Below are positions 29,059 through 38,428 of a stretch of 64,000 bases of DNA, piece by piece; within the stretch, counting starts at the first letter, position 1; every line of letters starts with the position of its first letter. Location: assembly GCA_012862575.1 (NCBI GenBank), contig BLSF01000055.1, forward strand, positions 3,698 to 67,697. Reading direction: 5' to 3'. The position numbers and the translations under genes are program-made. This stretch comes from Parietichytrium sp. I65-24A. Its lineage: Eukaryota; Sar; Bigyra; Thraustochytrida; Thraustochytriidae. The notes beneath the pieces are model-generated. The model was not told where the DNA came from, did no database searches, and saw only the letters and a list, made by a program, of their open reading frames with translations.

Positions 29059-32000
29059 CTATTTCTGTACAGAGGTTGCCAAGGGCCCAAAAAGCAAGCC
29101 TTTCAAAACCGAGGTTGTTTTCGTCGTCCCCGCACCTGGCTGGGGTGCACGTCGCCCAGGAACAATCGCCTTGCAACGTACCGTGTAAGCGAGCAATCGA
29201 GCATACACATCTGCCATCATTTTTTGAACCTCGTTAAAGCGGAAGCAACTTCCGCCAACGTTATTCCCAAGCTGTACCGGGTCATCTACAACAAGCACAG
29301 GAGGTGGCATCATCTGCGTCTCGAGGCCTGATTTCGCCTGGAAACGTTTTCCAATTATCGGGGCGAACCTTGTGAAGCCTGTTGCTCGAGACGGGACGCA
29401 TACAATAGCTTCCTCGCGCGGGTCGAATTCTGTGCCATACAACTCAAGGAATTCGAGCAGAAGCTCGCCCAATCTGTGGTCCGCTTGTGCATCGAATTCT
29501 CCCAGATTCGAACCGTCTAAATCGGAGCGCTGCTCAGAAAAATTGGGATAAAGATCGTCCGCATCGGCAAAGCTTCGTCGACGGCTTTGTTGTTGTCTGT
29601 TTCTGGATCTGTTGAGCGAAGCGACGATGAGCAGGACCAGCGCATATGACCCGAGGCCGCCTGTAAAAGGGTCGCTAAGCTGCATGTTTGCCAGCATTTT
29701 CTTCAGAGCAAGAGTGAGCGGCACGAGAATTCCGTGATGTTCTTGGGCCAAAAGCTTGACATACTCCACTGTTGCGACGCCAGCGTGCGATGGAAGCGCA
29801 ATTGTAAGGTCGACATTTAACTTCGAGCCGTCCGATGTTGCAGACGATGCGGTCGTCAGTTTGATCAGCGGCATTCTCGCTCTGTCTAGAATCTTTATTT
29901 GATCTACCCACGCAGCATTTACCATGACACGACCTAAGATCCTGCACATCATGGAGCCATTCAGTTCGGCATGATCCTCGCTTGTGAAAATGACCAGATC
30001 GACGTCTGAAAGGTGCGGCACAACCAACCCGGTGGCAAAGCTCCCAAATATGTCCACGCGCACTTCATATCCAAAGCAATACGTCGCTACGCGGCGGACT
30101 CGCTCTTGGATTTCCTTTACTGAAGCTTCCAATTTTGTGGTACCAACCTTGCACTCTTCAGCAAAGGTCACCAGTTCAAGGTGTAGCTTTCGATTCAAAC
30201 TTCGAGCCTGTTCAGTCATATGATGTTGCAGACTGCGAACGTGCGGGGGTTCCACAGGAACTGGATCGGCCATTGACACAGTTCGGCGACCGACCCTTTT
30301 CCGAAAGGGGCCGGCAAACTCAAAACCGTACCTTGCTTCGCCCCCGGCGTATGTTTGAGCGCTTTTACCGCTTCCGTCGCCCCCCCCATTGCTGTCTTGA
30401 ATATCCTCTCCTTCTCTGTCGACTTTGAATGACGGGGACTGGTCATGCTCCACCTCTGTAGTCACTGATCCCCCATCATACGTCTGGTAGCCTGTGCTTT
30501 GAGTTAACGTGGACGATGATCGGAAGCTGGCGTCAGCACCCTCGCGATCTTCTGCTTGTGTCTCTGTGCTTGGTTGCCTGCAGTGCTGAGAGACCTCTGA
30601 ATGGACAGATGATCCCCGGAACCGAAGGTGAGTGCCCTCGGCAGCTGTTGAGAATTCAAGGTACGGGTCGAACTGCCCAATACTGCTGGCTGACTCCTTC
30701 CTGCCAAACGCCTCTCTTCGCAGATTGGGGCAAGATTTGCTTCGCCGAATCGGTACAATTACCGAACCGACTGCGCCAGGCTCTCCCAGCGTTGACTGCC
30801 TTGCCAACTTGGCCTTGCTGGATGAAAAGCTTGTGACCGAGCGAGCTGGAGCATGAGATGTTGTTGAGCTGGCTTGTTTGTGCGGCGTGCCAAACGTTCC
30901 GGTGGAGACACTATTATGCAGTTCCTTTTCAAGCTTCTTGAGGGCACTCTGCTCTGCCTGCTGGCGGATCGCCTCAATTTCAACTGCCTTGACAATCCAC
31001 TCTGCGTTTTTGCTGTTAATCAACGATTCCCGATTCTTGTAGATCGCATCGACGCTTGGCACTGCAGCAAGTGAGAGCGAGGGCGAGCGCGATTTTGTCC
31101 TCTGCGCCATGGACTCCAAACTCCCTTCGCCAGCGAAGAAAGAGTGAAGTGAGGTTAGGCTATGGGAGTGCCGGTGGTGGGGCGCAATGCCTTCCACCCC
31201 AAGCTCCTGAGCCGGTACTGATCCAGAAGATGCGGCTTTGTTGAGAGGATTAGGAAACACGCTCACGTTAGAAAGCCCGTCGAACGAAAAACGCTGATTC
31301 CGGAGAGTTGGTGCTGTTCGAGGAAACATTGGCGTCGAAGGAAGCGAGAATGATCCCATCTCGACGCTTTCGCCAGGGACAGCTGATAAAGTGGGGGAGT
31401 GCACGCTTGTATTACCCTGGCTCTCGGGGCTCAAAGGCGGTTCAACGTTAGACTCCAGTGCGGGGCTAGTAGACAGAGGTGGGACCGGGGACATTTGGGG
31501 GCTAGATATCACCTCTTGCAATGAGCGCGGGATCGGCGACGTAGACCTAGATCTCGCAGCATTGACCTCCATGAAGAGTTGCCGGTTCGCCACCGACTCT
31601 ACTCCTTCGGGGTTGGCGAACGAGCTTAATTCCATTTCGATAGTCGAGGACCTACGATGCTTCTTCAACTCTCCTTGGTGAAGACTTTGCCCGTCTGACG
31701 TCGCTACGATGCTTTCTGCGACACTGATGTCGCCGGTGGAGTTTCTAGTGCCCATTCGTGCGTCAATCAAGCTTTGGAGCAAGCGCTTGTACTTTTCGGA
31801 CCGCTCCATCTGGGAGGAATCTTCGGCTGCGTTCGTAAGCCTCCTTTGCCGCTCATTCTCGGCAGCAACAATGGCAAATGTTTTGTTTTTCGCCCGAATT
31901 GCCTCTTCTTCCTCTTGCCTAGAAGCGGGGGCAAATTTGCACACGTTGAAATGTTTGGACACCTCTGACCTCAGCATCGTTTCTGTGCAGCCCATTACAG

Positions 32001-34566
32001 AGTAAGGGCAAACAATTTCGTAGGAGTCCAAGTCGAAAGGCGCATTCGGAGAGAAAGAGTCAAAGTCAAAGTCCGAAGGGTCCACATCGTCATTCTGGAA
32101 AGAGCACTTGAGAAGATGACCAGGAAGCATTGCGCGGGAGCAGCGGTGGGTACAGCCCACCACTTTGTAGGGACAATCTACGATTAAATCCAGAGGGTTG
32201 TACAGGGATAGGTACTCCTCGTTTCGATCAGCATCGATATCATCGTTAGACTTTGCTCGGAATGGGCACTCTTCCAGGTGAACTTCGAGTGCGCTCCGCA
32301 TACAAGTGGTTCCGCACCCGAGGATTGTGTAAGGGCAAACTACTTCGTAATCATCAGTGAAGGGCATGTACCCATCGTCCTTGGCACGGCGCCTCCTTAG
32401 CCTTTGTTTCCTCTTTTGTCGCTTCATCCTCTTCTCTGATCTCATCGCCGTGCTTTCCGCACCCGTGGATGCCGTGTCTTCATCGGATTCGCTTGTCGAG
32501 AGAAATTCCAGCTCACTACCATAAACGCTATCAAGGTCGCTGCTCGTCCCCAAAGACTCGAGGGTTTCCGAGTCTGACAGCTCGGAGCTCGTTGATAAAG
32601 ATGCGGTGTCCGAGGCGAGACTTTGCCCTTTCAAAGTTGGCTCATCAGTTGCGTTCTTTGATCTTAGCTTCTTTTTCGCTTCACGCTTTTGCTCCCGCTC
32701 TCGCTTCCGAATCGCCGCGAGGACTATGTCCGCGTCTGCGCCGCGCTTGATGCGCCTCGTTCGTTCGGTTTCCTCCTGCTGTATGGTCCACCTCTTCCAC
32801 TGTTCTCGATGCTGGTTTGCGCGTCGCTCAAAAGCGCGGTCGCGTCTTGTCTGACGCCTTTGCTCTCTCTCAGTGGCTTTAACAGCCCACTCAATCCTTC
32901 GGGCTCGTTCTAATCGCTCCTGATAGGCTTCGCTCTCCAGCTCTGCGATTCGGCGAGCGCGCTCGGTCTCTGCCATCATGATCGCCCGCTGCACACGTAT
33001 CTCGCGTTCATGGTCGTATTTTCTGTAGATCTGGGACAAGGTATTAGACTTTAACGTCTCCATGTGCTCCTGCAAGCTGTGCTCAATTCTCTCGGGCACA
33101 TCAAAGGAAGACCACGATCTAGAGCGAATCTGGGCAGAGCTATGGATGTGAGAGCCGATTCCTGGTACTTTGACAAGTGACACGTTCTCATTTCCACTAC
33201 TACATGAGGATGTGCTCACACTTGAAGAGTGCGGAGAAGCATACGCCCTGCGTTTTTGCGTGTCAGGATTTGGAAGGGCTTTGGCCAAGTCTTGGACAAG
33301 CAGTTCGAGGCTAAGTGAGTCCATCGCTCTCTGATCTTCTCCGGAAGAATTCCCCCTCACATACTCTGTGCTGTCCGGATGCACGAGCTTTTCGCCGTTA
33401 AAGTCATAGAGTGGATGTCTGTACGTTTGGCCTTGCCCTATGTGCACGGGAGGAATCCCCTGATACATACTTTGACCCGGTGCGTACTGAGGAATTCCCG
33501 GTCCTGGCGGCGTTGTAGGGTGTGACGAAGCTCGAAAGGGTTCGAAAGGTTGCGAATGCTGAGAAAGGTTACTGTGCCGAAACGCGCGCTGCAGATTTCT
33601 ATCTGGTGAGCCAATTGTCTGGGCACCAAAGCCAGGCGCCCCAGAATTACCTGTATACATGGATTGCCCTGCTGTCTCGAAGAACCCGTTGCCTGTATAT
33701 GCCAAGTGCTGCTGCATCATCGAGATTGACACCGGCACCATTGTTGGAGGAGCAAGTTCGCTACGGGAAGTTTGCGGCGGTGGGCCTCTCGCTACAGGGT
33801 ACGCCGGTGGTTTGCGATGGGTGTTAGGTGGCTGAGGGATTGAACTAGGAGCTGTGCCGTGGAAAATGCTCGGGCGGGGAACAGCCGAAGGTGCACCATT
33901 GCCATAAAGGTAGCCCATGTCAACATCGGCGTGGAAGGGGCTTCTTGCATATGTATTTCCTTGAGAATATGTGGGTGTGCTGCTCGCCAGAGCGCCACGG
34001 CTTTGTATAAAGTGCCCTTCTACGGCATTAACGACGGCATCTACGCATTCCAACACAATTTCGCGAACTAGAACCACGATCCCCGAGTCCTCGATCTCCA
34101 TATCAAGAACAGATAGCGCGGCGATTGACGCAGTTGCCTCCGCATTGACAAGTGGCAGCCGTGACTGCCTCCAGCCAAATCTTGGGGAATCCAAGTACTC
34201 TTCCTGGTCGTCCGCCTTCTTTCCCTTCTTTTTGCGACCGCGTCTTCTCCTTCTGCCTGAGCCAACACCAGGAACAGACTCTTGCTCAGCAGCTGCCACG
34301 TCACCTTCCTCAACCGGCTCCTCTTGATCTGGTGTCTCCTTTGAGTTGTCGTCGTTTTCAGCAGCTCGAGTCTCAGTGCTCTGCACAGCGTGAACATCGA
34401 CCCCCTCCCCTTCTGTGGTCCCGTTCTTTTGAGGCTTTTTCCTTCTTCGTTTCCGTGGTCCGCTGTGTGATTTGCCATACTGCTCAATCTTCAACAACTT
34501 TTTGTCGATTTTGGATGTGTCATTGGTACCGACACTCGCGGTGGATCCCCCCACGGACTCTGCCAT
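29059..34566 (-). CDS. TRAF-type zinc-finger / TRF4-like nucleotidyltransferase fusion
   Basis: 1,835 residues from the ATG at 34566 (MAESVGGST), in one uninterrupted frame. The N-terminal 90 residues are Lys/Arg-rich and nuclear-like. A low-complexity Pro/Ser region and an Arg/Glu-rich helix (about 500-625) follow. Three TRAF-type zinc fingers lie at about 740-770, 793-825 and 850-882, each of the form CPYxxxGCxxxxxRxxxxxHxxxC. After a long Ser-rich linker comes a nucleotidyltransferase domain (about 1460-1760) with GSFATGL, the DxD pair in SDVDLVI and the third Asp in LNVDLTI, then a PAP-associated region (DPFTGGLGSYALVLL, and LGELLLEFLELYG). This is the catalytic core of non-canonical poly(A)/poly(U) polymerases (TRF4/PAPD5). 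All three carboxylates are present, so it should be active. Usual family members have 400-700 residues, and I know of none with TRAF fingers. Confidence 0.85.
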   Translation of the reverse strand: MAESVGGSTASVGTNDTSKIDKKLLKIEQYGKSHSGPRKRRRKKPQKNGTTEGEGVDVHAVQSTETRAAENDDNSKETPDQEEPVEEGDVAAAEQESVPGVGSGRRRRRGRKKKGKKADDQEEYLDSPRFGWRQSRLPLVNAEATASIAALSVLDMEIEDSGIVVLVREIVLECVDAVVNAVEGHFIQSRGALASSTPTYSQGNTYARSPFHADVDMGYLYGNGAPSAVPRPSIFHGTAPSSIPQPPNTHRKPPAYPVARGPPPQTSRSELAPPTMVPVSISMMQQHLAYTGNGFFETAGQSMYTGNSGAPGFGAQTIGSPDRNLQRAFRHSNLSQHSQPFEPFRASSHPTTPPGPGIPQYAPGQSMYQGIPPVHIGQGQTYRHPLYDFNGEKLVHPDSTEYVRGNSSGEDQRAMDSLSLELLVQDLAKALPNPDTQKRRAYASPHSSSVSTSSCSSGNENVSLVKVPGIGSHIHSSAQIRSRSWSSFDVPERIEHSLQEHMETLKSNTLSQIYRKYDHEREIRVQRAIMMAETERARRIAELESEAYQERLERARRIEWAVKATEREQRRQTRRDRAFERRANQHREQWKRWTIQQEETERTRRIKRGADADIVLAAIRKREREQKREAKKKLRSKNATDEPTLKGQSLASDTASLSTSSELSDSETLESLGTSSDLDSVYGSELEFLSTSESDEDTASTGAESTAMRSEKRMKRQKRKQRLRRRRAKDDGYMPFTDDYEVVCPYTILGCGTTCMRSALEVHLEECPFRAKSNDDIDADRNEEYLSLYNPLDLIVDCPYKVVGCTHRCSRAMLPGHLLKCSFQNDDVDPSDFDFDSFSPNAPFDLDSYEIVCPYSVMGCTETMLRSEVSKHFNVCKFAPASRQEEEEAIRAKNKTFAIVAAENERQRRLTNAAEDSSQMERSEKYKRLLQSLIDARMGTRNSTGDISVAESIVATSDGQSLHQGELKKHRRSSTIEMELSSFANPEGVESVANRQLFMEVNAARSRSTSPIPRSLQEVISSPQMSPVPPLSTSPALESNVEPPLSPESQGNTSVHSPTLSAVPGESVEMGSFSLPSTPMFPRTAPTLRNQRFSFDGLSNVSVFPNPLNKAASSGSVPAQELGVEGIAPHHRHSHSLTSLHSFFAGEGSLESMAQRTKSRSPSLSLAAVPSVDAIYKNRESLINSKNAEWIVKAVEIEAIRQQAEQSALKKLEKELHNSVSTGTFGTPHKQASSTTSHAPARSVTSFSSSKAKLARQSTLGEPGAVGSVIVPIRRSKSCPNLRREAFGRKESASSIGQFDPYLEFSTAAEGTHLRFRGSSVHSEVSQHCRQPSTETQAEDREGADASFRSSSTLTQSTGYQTYDGGSVTTEVEHDQSPSFKVDREGEDIQDSNGGGDGSGKSAQTYAGGEARYGFEFAGPFRKRVGRRTVSMADPVPVEPPHVRSLQHHMTEQARSLNRKLHLELVTFAEECKVGTTKLEASVKEIQERVRRVATYCFGYEVRVDIFGSFATGLVVPHLSDVDLVIFTSEDHAELNGSMMCRILGRVMVNAAWVDQIKILDRARMPLIKLTTASSATSDGSKLNVDLTIALPSHAGVATVEYVKLLAQEHHGILVPLTLALKKMLANMQLSDPFTGGLGSYALVLLIVASLNRSRNRQQQSRRRSFADADDLYPNFSEQRSDLDGSNLGEFDAQADHRLGELLLEFLELYGTEFDPREEAIVCVPSRATGFTRFAPIIGKRFQAKSGLETQMMPPPVLVVDDPVQLGNNVGGSCFRFNEVQKMMADVYARLLAYTVRCKAIVPGRRAPQPGAGTTKTTSVLKGLLFGPLATSVQK

Positions 34567-36011
34567 CCCAGATATCCGCCAATTCGCCACTTGGCGTCGC
34601 CCCTGTGTGTGCGCGAGCGGCTTTTTTTTCTTGTTTATGTAACTCTTTTCAGTTCAATGACATGACTTAGCGAGGGGGGCCTACATGCGTTGATTACCTG
34701 GCTTCCTCAGTTTTTGCAAATATATGTATTTATGTCCAAGCGACCGCCCTAAGAAACCAGATATTAAAGTTCCGCACCCAAGCAGCCACACCCTTTCGGC
34801 CAGCAACGTCAACCAATGGGCCTTGGCCTCGACGCAAGCAGGTGGGATCCAATCAGTTCCTTTCTAGCCTGTTGATATTTCTAAATCAACACAGTGACTC
34901 AAGCAAATAAGCAAACAAGCTCAGCAAGCAAGACCAAGTGTCCCCTTCGTCTGGCTTACGAGCTCACAATCCCTCGCAGCCAGATCAGATCAGATCAGAT
35001 TATATTAGATCGGACTCGGCCGTCCACTTTGTCTCGCCTAGACAGCTCTACAAACGGAAATAGCGAGGGAATACCGGTGCCCGAGTACCTGTGCAGCTCC
35101 CACTCTGCAAGCCGTTGAGCCACCAGGTGCTGGCGCGCGTTGCCAAGCAAATGTAACAATTCCTGTCCGCCCGCGTCCCGCAACTCCGCGATCTTGCAAC
35201 GGCGTAACGGCGTAACGGCTGTCCCAAATTGCCGAGCGAGCGCAAACGTTTCCAATAGAGACTATAGAGACGTGCAACGGGAGTTGCACTGCCTTCTTCG
35301 CAGAGCGTTTTCGGAGAGTCCCCGGGGTCTCTCGGCCGTTCGCCACTGCCTTTCACTTACAGCTCCCCACAGCTGGACTCGCACGGCCGGCGCGTAACGG
35401 CTAGTATACAAACGCGACAATGTGCCGAGGGGTACGCGCGAGTGTGAGTAGTGTGCGTAGTGTGCGTGAGATATTGGTAGGGAAGAAAGCGGAGAAGCAA
35501 AGAAGCAAAAGCGTTTCTTTGGTCGAGCATAGCACATTGTGTATGTAGCACATCGTCAGAGAGTGTAGTGTGTCCCGCTAAGAAGACGAGATTTACAGAT
35601 TTAATTTACAGTTAATTTAATACTGACGTAAGATCGCCCTGCACATTATGCATTGAGATGTGGTGAACATGAACATGAACATGAACCTGAATAGAAATGA
35701 GCTCTTGCCGGTTTTTTGGAAGCAGAGGAAAGGGAGCAAGGAGCAGGGATTGAGCAGTGAGTTAATGGAATGCGGCAGTGGCTCTGGTGTGAGGGTGTAG
35801 AGAGCGGGATGGAAAAGGAAAGTGGAGAAGTTTGCTTCGCTCGTCCCTTACCTCTTTCAAGTGAGTCGATGGTGTCAAGGATGCAGAATCGTAAATGCAG
35901 AGCTGGGGTTTGGTAGCATTCGCGCCAGAACCTCACGTCCTGCAATCAAGTGACAAATTTTCTTCTTTCAGACGTCAAAAGATTTTTACACAGCGAGACA
36001 GTTTTGACACT
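34567..36011. promoter_or_regulatory. 1.4-kb intergenic region
   Basis: Promoter side of the polymerase fusion gene and 3' side of the seven-helix gene. It contains GCGTAACGGCGTAACGGCTG at about 35202-35221 and GCGCGTAACGGCT near 35389, sharing GCGTAACGG with the region upstream of the lectin. There are also AGATC repeats near 34985 and an ACATGA array near 35665-35690. No gene is supported. Confidence 0.4.
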
Positions 36012-36977
36012 TTAGAGTTTGTCTTCGATATTTTCGTCCTCAAGCTCGGGGCTGGGGACGATGCTAGACTCTTGCTCCCTTGCAGGAGCCAGACAAATAA
36101 AAGCTAATAGGCCCTGCTCTTTCGCGACGGAAGAGCGGAGGGAGCGCATAAATAGGACGGCACAGAATACAGCAAGGGCGATGAAAACGTTGAAAACTGG
36201 CAGAAGCTGAAAGCCGCCAAGGTCGACACAGCGAAACATCAAGTTCTCGGGCACCCAAGCGGAAACAGCAATGACCTCAAAAACTAGACCAAGGGCAAGG
36301 AAACGGCCTGCCCCCTTTGGTTGTGACCTCCTTCTTCTAGAGATTATGTAAAGCACCAACAGACCGATGTGTATTATGACCGGAATGGCGATGGTTATCC
36401 CCACGTGCATTTTGTTGCGCACACTCTGTTGCAGCAGCAGTGCGTACAGAAACATAAACAGGCCGCCCAAAAATAACACAAACCTAAACAACAAGGCTGT
36501 GGCGATCATGAAAAGTAACGAGACCTCCAGTACTGAAACGGTGGCAGCGTACGCTGTTGCAAGCCCCGGACAAGCGTTCGTGCACGCATGCTTGAGCAGC
36601 ATCGCGCATCCCCAGCCAAGCACCGCCACTCCCATCCCGGCAACCGTAAACCTGCTTCTCGCGAACGACACATTCGCGCCGCCGATTCTCCGCTCGTCCG
36701 CATCTCCATCTCCATGTCCACCCCGCAGCTCCGTCTTGCCCGGCTCGGAGGCGAGCAGTCCTGCGCACACAAAGTACCACCCTACGATGATCGGCACGAC
36801 CGCGGCGGCCGCGCTTTGAGGCTCGCGCAGGAGGCCATCTTCCGCCGCGCTTTCGCAATGTATTCGCTGCTGCGGGCTCGGCCAGAGCCCATCTTGCTCG
36901 CGCAGCAGCACTCCCGCCACGCCCACACCCGCTACCACAGCGCACGCACCGCCCACCACCGCCGCGCATGCGCGCAT
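36012..36977 (-). CDS. Seven-helix membrane protein, unidentified
   Basis: 321 residues from the ATG at 36977 (MRACAAVVGG). The frame is open for 81 codons above this, but that part reads as non-membrane, Arg-rich sequence, includes an ambiguous base and overlaps the divergent neighbour. About seven hydrophobic segments are visible: residues 5-26, 60-78, 110-130, 150-182, 192-214, 228-245 and 255-275. A His/Asp/Gly-rich loop (GGHGDGDADERR) follows segment 2, and the cytosolic tail is acidic. I do not recognise the family; a receptor-like or Frag1/THH1-like membrane protein are guesses. Confidence 0.65.
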   Translation of the reverse strand: MRACAAVVGGACAVVAGVGVAGVLLREQDGLWPSPQQRIHCESAAEDGLLREPQSAAAAVVPIIVGWYFVCAGLLASEPGKTELRGGHGDGDADERRIGGANVSFARSRFTVAGMGVAVLGWGCAMLLKHACTNACPGLATAYAATVSVLEVSLLFMIATALLFRFVLFLGGLFMFLYALLLQQSVRNKMHVGITIAIPVIIHIGLLVLYIISRRRRSQPKGAGRFLALGLVFEVIAVSAWVPENLMFRCVDLGGFQLLPVFNVFIALAVFCAVLFMRSLRSSVAKEQGLLAFICLAPAREQESSIVPSPELEDENIEDKL

Positions 36978-37181
36978 TCTGCTATTACGCGACCGCCCCC
37001 CCTCCCACACCTGCGCCTCTCTTGAGTGTCGCCGCACTTCTTCAAGTACTGAAGTTGCTTGCACACAAGTACGCCAAGTCCTCACAACCAGACAAGTTAT
37101 ACACAAGTTTACAAAAAAAGAATTTCCCCGGCACGAGGCTAGGAGTGAAAGGAGGCGGCTACCGGGAACGGTAAGCGAGGG

Positions 37182-38252
37182 GTGTGCGCCGGAAAGAGNG
37201 AGGATGGGGAGGACGAGCAAGGACGGCAGAAGAGGTTGGCGTCGGAGATTGTGCAGCGGCTGCGAAAGCTAGCAGAGCGGCAGCGGCTGCAGCAAGATGC
37301 GAGATCTGGAGAGGAAGACGTGCATGAGGCGCACGCAGAGCTGATTCCGATACTTGAAGAGGCCATCTTTACGGCGGACGACAACACGATGCGCAAGGTG
37401 TACGCGGAGATCTATGGCGGGGAAACGGGGGACGCGTCTGGATTCGATGCGATGCGCGAGTCGATGGTGGAATTGTCCAAGGCTTTTGGGGTGGCCTGGA
37501 GCCGGCCCGAGAGCGCCAAGCTCATCCCGCGGTTCATGCACACGTACGGGGTCGACGAGAGTCTTTTGCGCAGACCTGTGGAGGAGTTTGAAAGTTTGAA
37601 CGAATTTTTTTACAGGGACATTGACGTGGATGCTCACCGGCCGATGCAAGCAGGCGCAGGGAGAATGTCGGCCATAGCAGATGCTGATGTAATGGTGTTC
37701 AAGCCCTGGGATACAATGCGTGGGCTAGTGGTCAAGAACAGATCTTTCACTGTGGAGGAGTTTCTCGGCGGTTCCAGCACAAACTTTGGCCGTGACATGG
37801 ATGGTGGTACGGTCGTTTGCATTCGTTTGCACCCGCGCCATATTCACCGCGCCTACGCGCCCATGGACGCTCTGCTTGGCGAGCCATGGCGGGGTGGGAT
37901 AGCCTACCACACAACGAAACCTATAGGCATCGAACATCCTGAAATTGATACCTTGTGCGAAAACAAGCGAGTTGTTCTTCCCATGATCACGGAGACCGGA
38001 AGCACGTTTTATTGTGTTTTTGTCGGCGGTCCGCTGATCGGGAGCGTCAACTTAGTTGCACAGCCTGGCGAGCACGTGAAACGTGGCCAGGAGATCGCAT
38101 ACTTTGCATACGGAGGAAGCGCAATATACTTGTGCTTTCCTGTAAATTTCGAGGAGATCGACTGGCATCTCCCGGTGAATAAACCGCTCTCGGAGTCAGT
38201 CGAAGTGAAGCTGCGGAGCACGGTAGGTCAGCTGATGGGCAGAGCGGTCTGA
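37182..38252 (+). CDS. PSD: Phosphatidylserine decarboxylase
   Basis: The frame gives up to 356 residues. The beginning is uncertain: no ATG lies upstream in frame (a stop is at 37146), an ambiguous N is at 37199, and the first ATG (37389) would cut into sequence that already looks coding. An assembly error at the N or an unseen first exon is likely. The decarboxylase is clear: LNEFFYRDIDVDAHRPM, RLHPRHIHRAYAP, VGGPLIGSV, HVKRGQEIAYFAYGGSA. GGSA is the self-cleavage site (Gly-Ser, where the pyruvoyl group forms). In most PSDs the RLxPxDYHRxH motif carries a catalytic Asp; here the matching position is His. The enzyme makes phosphatidylethanolamine from phosphatidylserine. No obvious targeting peptide or membrane segment is visible. 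Confidence 0.87.
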   Translation: MCAGKXEDGEDEQGRQKRLASEIVQRLRKLAERQRLQQDARSGEEDVHEAHAELIPILEEAIFTADDNTMRKVYAEIYGGETGDASGFDAMRESMVELSKAFGVAWSRPESAKLIPRFMHTYGVDESLLRRPVEEFESLNEFFYRDIDVDAHRPMQAGAGRMSAIADADVMVFKPWDTMRGLVVKNRSFTVEEFLGGSSTNFGRDMDGGTVVCIRLHPRHIHRAYAPMDALLGEPWRGGIAYHTTKPIGIEHPEIDTLCENKRVVLPMITETGSTFYCVFVGGPLIGSVNLVAQPGEHVKRGQEIAYFAYGGSAIYLCFPVNFEEIDWHLPVNKPLSESVEVKLRSTVGQLMGRAV

Positions 38253-38428
38253 TGAAATAGCGACGAACAAAATTTGCTGCTCAGGTTGGTTCACGATTGG
38301 CGGCCAAAGTATCGACAAAATGCAAGAGGACAATAAAAATGGCGGAACGAGAGTTACAAGGTACACGGATTGGTGTTTTTAAAAAAGAAAGATTACAAAC
38401 TGTCGAAAACAACATGATGTCCGGTAGA

